Assembly (NCBI RefSeq): GCF_002236115.1
Contig: NZ_NIWT01000006.1
Coordinates: 248,001-312,000 of the forward strand
DNA from: Pseudomonas jessenii
GTDB lineage: Bacteria > Pseudomonadota > Gammaproteobacteria > Pseudomonadales > Pseudomonadaceae
Direction of reading: 5' to 3'
DNA: 64,000 nucleotides
Position 1 is the first letter of the stretch; every line of letters starts with the position of its first letter. This document shows, one piece after another, positions 24,632-31,825 of this stretch. Position numbers and translations under genes: made by a program. Below the pieces are notes generated by a model that saw only the letters and a list, made by a program, of their open reading frames with translations, did not search any database and had not been told where the DNA came from.

Positions 24632-25597
24632 ATGCTCTCTATGACAAGCACCAAAGGTTTGTTCGCCCGCTGTCTCTCAATCCTCTGCGGCACGGCTCTC
24701 CTGAGCACCGGCGCCCTGGCCGCTGACGACGCCTCCTGCAAAACAGTGCGCATGGGCGTGGTCAACTGGACCGATGTGATCGCCACCAGCGGCATGGCCG
24801 ACGTGTTGCTCAATGGCCTCGGCTACGAAAGCAAACAGACCAGCGCCGTTCAGCAAATCATCTTCGCCGGGATCCGCGACAAGCGCCTGGACATTTTCCT
24901 TGGTTACTGGAAACCGGCGATGGACAAAAACATCGCGCCGTTCCTGGCCGCCAATCAAGTCAAAGTCATGGACAAGCCGAGCCTGGCTGATGCCCAGGCC
25001 ACCCTTGCAGTCCCTGACTATGTAGCAGCGGCGGGCCTGAAGACCTTCTCCGACATCGCCAGATTCAAGGATCAGCTTGGCGGCAAGATCTACGGGATCG
25101 AGCCGGGCAGCGGCGCCAACACCACGATCAAGACCATGATCGAAACCAATCACTTCGGCCTGAAGGATTTCAAACTGATCGAGTCCGGTGAAGCCGGCAT
25201 GCTCGCCGCCGTACAGCGCGCCGTGAATCGCAAGGAGTTCGTGGTGTTCGTCGGTTGGACTCCACACCCGATGAACATCAACATGAAGATCGCCTACCTG
25301 ACCGGCAGCGATGATGTGTACGGCCCGAATGAAGGTGCTGCGACCGTTTCCACCGTAACCGCGCCGGATTACGCCCAGCGCTGCCCGAACGTCAATCGAC
25401 TGCTGGAAAACCTGACCTTCACCGCCGCCCAGGAAAGCCAGTTGATGGTACCGATCATGGAGCGCCAAACGGCTCAGGATGTCGCGAAAAAATGGCTGCG
25501 CGAGCATCCGGAAGATCTCCAGCGCTGGCTGGCGGGTGTCAGCAGTTTTGATGGCAAGGATGGCGTGGCCACGGTTCAGACCAGTCTGAAGAACTGA
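24632..25597 (+). CDS. Choline/betaine-type ABC substrate-binding protein, without adjacent permease or ATPase
   Basis: 321 residues; the start may instead be the ATG three codons on (24641). Signal peptide ends near GALAADD. The fold is that of ChoX/OpuAC: the Trp residues in GVVNWTDV, GYWKPAMD and VGWTPHP are placed like the aromatic cage that holds quaternary ammonium in ChoX, and GIEPGSGANTT is the family hinge region. It would bind choline or a related cation in the periplasm. No permease or ATPase gene is adjacent; in pseudomonads several such orphan binding proteins (CaiX, BetX types) share one CbcWV core encoded elsewhere. A role with the HutWV core cannot be excluded. Ligand inferred, not shown. 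Confidence 0.85.
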   Translation: MLSMTSTKGLFARCLSILCGTALLSTGALAADDASCKTVRMGVVNWTDVIATSGMADVLLNGLGYESKQTSAVQQIIFAGIRDKRLDIFLGYWKPAMDKNIAPFLAANQVKVMDKPSLADAQATLAVPDYVAAAGLKTFSDIARFKDQLGGKIYGIEPGSGANTTIKTMIETNHFGLKDFKLIESGEAGMLAAVQRAVNRKEFVVFVGWTPHPMNINMKIAYLTGSDDVYGPNEGAATVSTVTAPDYAQRCPNVNRLLENLTFTAAQESQLMVPIMERQTAQDVAKKWLREHPEDLQRWLAGVSSFDGKDGVATVQTSLKN

Positions 25598-25621
25598 CAC
25601 CTTTCCAGATGTTTGCAAAAC

Positions 25622-25713
25622 CTGTGGGAGCGAGCTTGCTCGCGATGGCGCCCTCACATTCAACATCTATGTTGCCTGTCAGTTCGCAATCGCGAGCAAG
25701 CTCGCTCCCACAG
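25622..25713. repeat. REPIN 9
   Basis: ctgtgggagcgagcttgctc and inverted partner with the 'caacatctatgttg' spacer palindrome, between the binding-protein and hydrolase genes. Confidence 0.93.
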
Positions 25714-25758
25714 GTCATAAGTACGTCTTAAAAACCTGAACAGGCTTGCACCAGTCTT

Positions 25759-26676
25759 ATGGCTCCTTATCCACTTTCCGAGCAGATGACGGCTTTCGTC
25801 GAGAAAACCGTCAGTTTCAACAGCACTGACGGCAGCCCCGACGGATTGCGCCAGGCCTACAGCGAGATGTGCCGGGCATTCACGCCGCCGCGTCCCGCCG
25901 GGTTGTATGTGGTCGATTTCGAGTTGGCGGGGGTTGCCGTTCGTTCGTATCAGCCGCCGGTTTCACCTTCTGCTGGTGGCGTGCCGTGCATCGTTTATCT
26001 ACATGGCGGTGGCTGGGTGGTGGGGGATCTGGATTCCCACGACTTCATTTGCGCGGAACTGGCCTCGATCCTCGGCGTGTTGGTGATCGCCGTCGATTAC
26101 CGTCTGGCACCGGAACATCCGTTTCCGGCGGCCTTCGACGATTGCCTCAAAGTCTGGCGAGCACTGCGCACCGGGCCGTTTAAACTTGACCCTGCGCGTA
26201 CGCTGGTGGCCGGCGACAGCGCCGGTGGCAACCTCGCGGCAGCGTTGTGCCTGGCGCTGCGCGATGCCGGCGAGCCGGTGCCGTGCGCGCAGGTCCTGAT
26301 CTATCCGGGGTTGGGCGGCGATCACCGGCTGCCGTCGCGCAGTGAGTGCATCGACGCGCCGTTACTCAGCAGCAGTGACGTCGATTGCTATCACTCGCTT
26401 TACCTGCAGGGCACCCGCCATCCGAATGCCTACGCCATGCCATTGCTCGCCACGGATTTCAGCAGACTGCCACCGGCATGGATCGCCGTGGCGCAATTCG
26501 ATCCGTTGCGCGATGACGGCGTGCTGTATGCCGAGCGACTGAACGCTGCCGGTGTGACGGCGACGCTGTATTACGGCGAAGGGCTGGTACACGGTTGTTT
26601 GCGGGCGCGGGGGCAGGTAGCCGAGGTGGATGTGTTGTATGAAAGGTTGCTCGGATACCTGGCTGTAAAGCTCTGA
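25759..26676 (+). CDS. Alpha/beta hydrolase, hormone-sensitive-lipase family
   Basis: 305 residues, no signal peptide. The oxyanion motif HGGGWVVGD (near residue 84) and nucleophile elbow GDSAGGNLAA (near residue 153) define the HSL/bacterial esterase family; the acid and base are likely Asp in QFDPLRDDG (about 250) and His in GLVHGCLR (about 280). Such enzymes hydrolyse short acyl esters. The substrate is unknown. It sits alone after a repeat doublet, in the accessory patch between the hut cluster and pip. Confidence 0.9.
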   Translation: MAPYPLSEQMTAFVEKTVSFNSTDGSPDGLRQAYSEMCRAFTPPRPAGLYVVDFELAGVAVRSYQPPVSPSAGGVPCIVYLHGGGWVVGDLDSHDFICAELASILGVLVIAVDYRLAPEHPFPAAFDDCLKVWRALRTGPFKLDPARTLVAGDSAGGNLAAALCLALRDAGEPVPCAQVLIYPGLGGDHRLPSRSECIDAPLLSSSDVDCYHSLYLQGTRHPNAYAMPLLATDFSRLPPAWIAVAQFDPLRDDGVLYAERLNAAGVTATLYYGEGLVHGCLRARGQVAEVDVLYERLLGYLAVKL

Positions 26677-26792
26677 TCTACAGCAACCGTTTGTCGAGAC
26701 TGTTATTTTTGACAGGTCATTAATTTTTTGATTCACGTTAAAACACTTCTGGAACGCAGGCGATCGTGCCTGCCCACAGGAGCAAGAAAATC

Positions 26793-27995
26793 ATGGCACG
26801 TACAAACAAGGATACGAAGGATAGTGCGGCGGACTCTCGCGAACGTGCGGTGGCTACAAAACCGCCTGCCCCCGAAATGCTCTGGCCAAAAGAAGGTATC
26901 AAGCACGACGGAGGTTTTGTTCGTTGCGCAGGCACCTGCCTGGAAGGTGCCGTTGTCCAGATGTTGATCCTCCCTGATACCACATGGAAAGATGTGCCGG
27001 CGATCGGGACTAATTGGAGTCTTACGCTAGAAAAGATGGTGCCTGGAGTCCAGCGCCTCCACGTACGGCAAATCCTCGACGCTGCTATTTCAGATCCAAC
27101 TCCAGTGCGCGAGATCATTGTGCGCGAGCCGTCCTCCAATGTACCCCCGCCGGTGGTAACCCTTCCGCTCGTCAACAGCCTTATGCCAATCAACCAAGAA
27201 GTGCGGTTCGAGGGAACCTGCGAACCAGGCGCGAGTGTGTCCATCCGCGATGTCGACGAAACCGTGATCGGGGAAGCCAGCGTCACTGGCACCACATGGT
27301 CTTTTGAACACATCTGGACTAGTAGTGAAGTTGTCTATATCAAAATCGTACAGTCAGTAAGTAACGTGTTGTCTGACCCGACGGAGCGCTGGATTGGCGT
27401 AGGACTGAGTAGCGACGGGATCGAAGTGAAAGTGACGGAGCCTGAGGCCGAAAATGTCAATGTTCCCTTTGGAGGTTATCTTGATTTGAAGGGTGTCTGC
27501 ACGCCCTGTTCGAATGCGGGGAGTGTTATCCGGGTGGAGCATGCTCAAATGGGATTTTATACAGGTTATATAGTGGACGATCGTTGGGTGGTCTCCCGCG
27601 TCGGTCCATTTACTTCTCGTCCTCCTGAATTCGAACGCCTGTATGTTTCTGTGCAAGATGGAGCCGAAAACGGGATTCCGTCGCGTCGTGACATCCGCAT
27701 TGTCAGCACTGAGCCAGTCGGCATCAAGCCCGAGCCGCCAAGCATCAGGGTGCCTGAATCAGGAGGCACATATCCCATCGGCGGCATGGCTATCGACGGT
27801 TTGTGCATAAAAGGAGCGACTGTCGAGCTTTTGGATGAAAGAGGTGTCAAGTTGAATGATGCATTAGTGGTGGATAACAAGTGGTACACCTCGTTTACTT
27901 GGGGCCCAGGAGTTCATCGCATCAAAGCGTGGCAGAAGACAGGCGACATTTTTTCCGAGCCAAGTCCACTCGTTGAGTTCACTGTGACGCCGTAG
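26793..27995 (+). CDS. Unrecognised protein of four Ig-like repeats
   Basis: 400 residues from the ATG at 26793 (AGGAG ten bases upstream). A charged, disordered start (residues 1-35) is followed by four tandem units of about 85-100 residues, beginning near 36, 125, 213 and 310. Each unit has a central G-C-x-x-G-(A/S) core (AGTCLEGAVVQ, EGTCEPGASVS, KGVCTPCSNAGS, DGLCIKGATVE), a Trp about 30 residues later, and an end rich in 'vs..sdp' before the next proline-rich linker. This resembles the beta-sandwich Ig-like repeats of large Pseudomonas surface or toxin-associated proteins, but there is no signal peptide, membrane helix or enzymatic domain. Codon use is visibly more AT-rich than its neighbours, pointing to acquisition. 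A good terminator follows. Function unknown. Confidence 0.75.
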   Translation: MARTNKDTKDSAADSRERAVATKPPAPEMLWPKEGIKHDGGFVRCAGTCLEGAVVQMLILPDTTWKDVPAIGTNWSLTLEKMVPGVQRLHVRQILDAAISDPTPVREIIVREPSSNVPPPVVTLPLVNSLMPINQEVRFEGTCEPGASVSIRDVDETVIGEASVTGTTWSFEHIWTSSEVVYIKIVQSVSNVLSDPTERWIGVGLSSDGIEVKVTEPEAENVNVPFGGYLDLKGVCTPCSNAGSVIRVEHAQMGFYTGYIVDDRWVVSRVGPFTSRPPEFERLYVSVQDGAENGIPSRRDIRIVSTEPVGIKPEPPSIRVPESGGTYPIGGMAIDGLCIKGATVELLDERGVKLNDALVVDNKWYTSFTWGPGVHRIKAWQKTGDIFSEPSPLVEFTVTP

Positions 27996-28062
27996 AATGG
28001 GCGATGTACTTGAGTTCATCTTTCGATAGCGTCTGAACCAGGATGGCGGCTCAACGCTCCAA

Positions 28063-28105
28063 AAAACCGCTGTTTCAGTCGTGCGCTGAAATAGCGGTTT
28101 TCTTT
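28063..28105 (+). terminator. Rho-independent terminator after the Ig-like gene
   Basis: Stem AAAACCGCTGTTTCAG / CTGAAATAGCGGTTTT (one mismatch) with a seven-base loop, followed by CTTTATT. It is nearly symmetric, so may work in both directions. Confidence 0.85.
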
Positions 28106-28283
28106 ATTGCATACGAATGCCTTCACAGGCTTCATTTTCGGGCGCGAACCTGAGTGCGACAGGTATCCAGAGCCCTCAATCTCTCCAAGGACATGCTCAT
28201 CGCCCCATTCGGGTTTATGATGCCCAACGGCAGAATAATAGAAGTCCCCCCAGGGATGACCTCGACCCCTTACGGAGCGCGCA

Positions 28284-29255
28284 ATGCAGACTTTGTACCC
28301 GCAGATCAAACCCCACGCCCGGCACGATCTGGCCGTCGACGAGACCCACACGCTGTATGTCGACGAAAGCGGTTCACCGGAAGGTTTGCCGGTGGTGTTC
28401 ATCCACGGCGGCCCCGGTGCCGGATGTGATGCCCAGAGTCGGTGCTACTTCGATCCAAATCTTTATCGCATCGTCACCTTCGACCAGCGCGGTTGTGGTC
28501 GCTCGACCCCCCACGCCAGCCTGGAAAACAACACCACCTGGGACCTGGTCGCCGACCTCGAGCGGATTCGCCAGCATCTGGGCATCGACAAATGGGTGCT
28601 GTTTGGTGGCTCCTGGGGTTCGACCCTGGCGCTGGCCTACGCGCAAACCCATCCTGAGCGGGTACACGGCCTGATCCTGCGGGGAATCTTTCTCTGCCGT
28701 CCGCAGGAAATCGAATGGTTCTACCAGGCCGGCGCCAGCCGCCTGTTCCCCGATTACTGGCAGGACTACATCGCGCCGATCCCGCTGGACGAGCGCGACG
28801 ACTTGCTCGCTGCGTTCCACAAACGCCTGGTCGGCAACGACCAGATCGCCCAGATGCACGCGGCCAAGGCCTGGTCGACCTGGGAGGGCCGCACCGCGAC
28901 CCTGCGCCCTAACCCTCTGGTAGTCGACCGTTTCTCCGAGCCTCAACGTGCGTTGTCGATTGCCCGCATCGAATGCCACTACTTCAGCAACCACGCCTTC
29001 CTGGAGCAGAATCAGCTGATCCGCGACATGGGCAAGATCGCCCATTTGCCCGGCGTGATCATTCATGGTCGCTACGACGTGATCTGCCCGCTGGATAACG
29101 CCTGGGAATTGCATCAAGCCTGGCCGAACAGCGAACTGCAGGTCATCCGCGATGCCGGTCATGCCGCTTCCGAGCCTGGCATCACCGACGCACTGGTACG
29201 CGCCGCCAATCAGATGGCCCGGCGTCTGCTCGACCTGCCGCCTGAAGAAGCATGA
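28284..29255 (+). CDS. pip: Prolyl aminopeptidase (proline iminopeptidase)
   Basis: 323 residues, S33-family alpha/beta hydrolase releasing N-terminal proline from peptides. Motifs: oxyanion VVFIHGGPGAGC (near residue 36), nucleophile GGSWGSTLALAYAQ (Ser near 112), acid in GRYDVICPLDNAW and base in DAGHAASEPG. Full family length. Ribosome site CGGAG before the ATG at 28284. It overlaps dtd by four bases (ATGA), so both are one translational unit. Confidence 0.96.
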   Translation: MQTLYPQIKPHARHDLAVDETHTLYVDESGSPEGLPVVFIHGGPGAGCDAQSRCYFDPNLYRIVTFDQRGCGRSTPHASLENNTTWDLVADLERIRQHLGIDKWVLFGGSWGSTLALAYAQTHPERVHGLILRGIFLCRPQEIEWFYQAGASRLFPDYWQDYIAPIPLDERDDLLAAFHKRLVGNDQIAQMHAAKAWSTWEGRTATLRPNPLVVDRFSEPQRALSIARIECHYFSNHAFLEQNQLIRDMGKIAHLPGVIIHGRYDVICPLDNAWELHQAWPNSELQVIRDAGHAASEPGITDALVRAANQMARRLLDLPPEEA

Positions 29256-29689
29256 AGGGCCTGCTGCAACGGGTGCGCGGCGCGCGGGTCGAGGTCGCGG
29301 GCGAGATCGTGGGTGCCGTCGATCAGGGATTGCTGGTCCTGGTAGCCGTCGAGCCCGACGATACGCGGGCCAGCGCTGACAAACTCCTTAATAAGCTGCT
29401 TAACTATCGGGTATTCAGTGACGCTGAGGGCAAGATGAATCTGTCCTTGACGGATGTGGGCGGTGGGCTGCTGCTGGTCTCTCAGTTCACCCTGGCTGCC
29501 GATACAAAAAACGGGCTGCGTCCGAGTTTCTCGACCGCGGCCCCTCCGGCGTTGGGCGAGCAGCTGTTCGACTATCTATTAAGCAAAGCGAAACAGGTGC
29601 ATGGCACTGTGGCATCAGGTAGATTCGGCGCGGATATGCAGGTGCACCTGGTCAATGATGGCCCGGTAACCTTCCTGTTACAGACCTGA
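29252..29689 (+). CDS. dtd: D-aminoacyl-tRNA deacylase
   Basis: 145 residues, the normal length. Hydrolyses D-Tyr and other D-amino acids, and Gly mischarged on tRNA, as a dimer. Motifs: N-terminal MKGLLQRVRGARVEV, the catalytic SQFTLAADTKNGLRPSF near residue 77 and the C-terminal NDGPVTFLLQT carrying the Gly-Pro element. Start overlaps the pip stop codon. This pip-dtd pairing is common in Pseudomonas. Confidence 0.96.
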   Translation: MKGLLQRVRGARVEVAGEIVGAVDQGLLVLVAVEPDDTRASADKLLNKLLNYRVFSDAEGKMNLSLTDVGGGLLLVSQFTLAADTKNGLRPSFSTAAPPALGEQLFDYLLSKAKQVHGTVASGRFGADMQVHLVNDGPVTFLLQT

Positions 29690-30010
29690 AAGCGCTTGAA
29701 ACAAGTTTTTACGTTCATTTCGGCTGAAAACAGGGCTTTTTCGCGATAAATACTTTGTTACCCCTGATGCGTTGTAACGCGGCCTACTAGATAATCCCGC
29801 GCTACGGGGATCAGCGTTCGTTGGTCCATTTTGACTTAGGTAGAGACTTGTCCGGATCCGATTGGGGAATCATTTCGCCACAGCGGAGTCGGAACAATGC
29901 TCGCCAACTTGGCAAGAGTGGTTTGCAAGGGCGGTTTTTTCATACCGTACACCGTGCAGGCCCTTTAACTGGCCGTTGGTTTTTTGATCTGTTTTCGGCG
30001 AGGGTTGCTC
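29690..30010. other. Leader/promoter region of opgGH
   Basis: About 320 bases with no supported gene. It holds the short palindrome GCCAACTTGGC (29903-29913) and several AT-rich segments, but I could not fit a convincing -35/-10 pair, so no promoter is called. Length suggests a long untranslated leader for opgG. Confidence 0.4.
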
Positions 30011-31825
30011 GTGATTGTTAGTCCCTGTAACGCACCAAAATTGTCTGCCAAACGGTTACGCAGCGCCCTGGTAGCGGGCTCTGCACTGCTCTGCCTGCTC
30101 AGCGCCGGTCAGCTTTGGGCATTCAGTCTGGATGATGTATCGGTCAAGGCAAAAGAACTGGCCGCGCAGAAATTCGAAGCGCCGCGCAGTAACCTGCCGA
30201 ACGAGTTCCGCGACATGAAATTCGCGGACTATCAGAAAATTCGTTTTCTGACGGAAAAAGCCGAGTGGGCTGACCAGAAGACGCCGTTCAAGCTGTCCTT
30301 CTATCACCAGGGCATGCATTTCGATACGCCGGTGAAAATCAACGAAATCACCGCGAACACCGTCGAAGAGATCAAATACGATCCGAGTCGTTTCGACTTC
30401 GGCGATATGAAGTTCGATCCAAAGGCCACCGAACAACTGGGTTATGCCGGTTTCCGTGTGCTGTACCCGATCAACAAGGCCGACAAGCAAGACGAAATCA
30501 TGACCATGCTTGGCGCGAGCTACTTCCGCGTCGTCGGCAAGGGTCATGTCTATGGTTTGTCCGCTCGCGGCATGGCGCTTGATACCGCATTGCCGTCCGG
30601 CGAAGAATTCCCGCGTTTCCGCGAGTTCTGGATTCAGCAGCCCAAGCCGGGCGACAAGCACCTGGTGATCTTCGCCCTGCTGGATTCCCCTCGTGCCACC
30701 GGTGCCTACCGCCTGACCCTGCGTCCGGGCAGCGACACCATCGTCGACGTCAAGGCGCAGATGTTCCTGCGTGACAAGGTCGGCAAACTGGGCATCGCCC
30801 CGTTGACCAGCATGTTCCTGTTCGGCGCCAACCAACCGTCGAAAGTACTGAACTACCGTCGCGAGCTGCACGATTCCAGCGGCCTGGCGATCCATGCCGG
30901 CAACGGCGAGTGGATCTGGCGTCCGCTGAACAATCCGAAGCACCTGGCCGTGAGCAACTTCAGCGTTGAAAACCCGCGTGGCTTCGGTCTGCTGCAACGT
31001 GGCCGCGACTTCAGCCACTACGAAGACCTCGACGACCGCTACGACAAGCGCCCAAGCGCCTGGATCGAGCCGAAGGGTGACTGGGGCAAGGGCACGGTCG
31101 ACCTGGTCGAGATTCCGACCGCCGATGAAACCAACGACAACATCGTTGCTTTCTGGAATCCGGAAAAATTGCCGGAACCTGGCCAGCCGCTCGATGTCGC
31201 TTATCGTATGCACTGGACCATGGATGAAGCCTCGATTCACGCGCCGGACAGCGCCTGGGTCAAACAAACCCTGCGCTCCACTGGTGACGTCAAGCAGTCC
31301 AACCTGATTCGTCAGCCGGACGGCAGCGTTGCCTACCTGGTGGACTTTGAAGGCCCGTCCCTGGCGGCTTTGCCGGCCGAAGCGGACGTTCGCAGCCAGG
31401 TCAGCGTCGGCGACAACGCCGAGCTGGTGGAAAACAGCGTTCGCTATAATCCTGAAACCAAAGGCTGGCGCCTGACCCTGCGGATGAAGATCAAGGATCC
31501 GAGCAAGTCCACCGAGATGCGTGCCGCGCTGGTGCAGAACATCGTACCGGCGGACCTGGCCAAGACTTCGATTCCGTCGTCGAACTCGTCGGTTGCCAAG
31601 GCCGACAAGGTTGCCGCCAAGCAACAAGAGAAAGCGGACAAGGAAGCCAGGCAAGCGGAGGCCAAGCAGGCCGAAGCCAAGCCTGTTGCAGATGCCAAGG
31701 ACAAGGCCAATAAAGACGCCAAGCAGCCTGTCGCTGCCGACGCGGCCCCAGCCACACCGGAATCGGCCCCGACTGAAGAAGTCCTGACCGAGACCTGGAG
31801 CTATCAGTTGCCTGCCGATGAGTAA
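30011..31825 (+). CDS. opgG: Glucans biosynthesis protein G (periplasmic)
   Basis: 604 residues from the GTG at 30011, which gives the usual Pseudomonas N terminus (MIVSPCNAPKLSAKRLR) and a signal peptide ending at LWAF. OpgG acts in the periplasm, building beta-1,6 branches or elongating osmoregulated glucans on the beta-1,2 chain made by OpgH. Recognisable core: FRDMKFADYQKIRF near residue 60 through LTLRMKIKDPSK near residue 490. The last about 80 residues (from about SNSSVAKADK) are a low-complexity Lys/Ala/Glu-rich tail ending ETWSYQLPADE; it extends well beyond E. coli MdoG. Stop overlaps the opgH start by eight bases. Confidence 0.95.
   Translation: MIVSPCNAPKLSAKRLRSALVAGSALLCLLSAGQLWAFSLDDVSVKAKELAAQKFEAPRSNLPNEFRDMKFADYQKIRFLTEKAEWADQKTPFKLSFYHQGMHFDTPVKINEITANTVEEIKYDPSRFDFGDMKFDPKATEQLGYAGFRVLYPINKADKQDEIMTMLGASYFRVVGKGHVYGLSARGMALDTALPSGEEFPRFREFWIQQPKPGDKHLVIFALLDSPRATGAYRLTLRPGSDTIVDVKAQMFLRDKVGKLGIAPLTSMFLFGANQPSKVLNYRRELHDSSGLAIHAGNGEWIWRPLNNPKHLAVSNFSVENPRGFGLLQRGRDFSHYEDLDDRYDKRPSAWIEPKGDWGKGTVDLVEIPTADETNDNIVAFWNPEKLPEPGQPLDVAYRMHWTMDEASIHAPDSAWVKQTLRSTGDVKQSNLIRQPDGSVAYLVDFEGPSLAALPAEADVRSQVSVGDNAELVENSVRYNPETKGWRLTLRMKIKDPSKSTEMRAALVQNIVPADLAKTSIPSSNSSVAKADKVAAKQQEKADKEARQAEAKQAEAKPVADAKDKANKDAKQPVAADAAPATPESAPTEEVLTETWSYQLPADE

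Noticed and set aside
29772..29795. TTGTAA...GATAAT as opgG promoter
   Set aside because: The spacing is only 12 bases, too short for sigma70.
30056..31654. 532-codon open frame antisense to opgG
   Set aside because: Shadow of a high-GC gene; the protein has no recognisable features, whereas opgG is clearly conserved.
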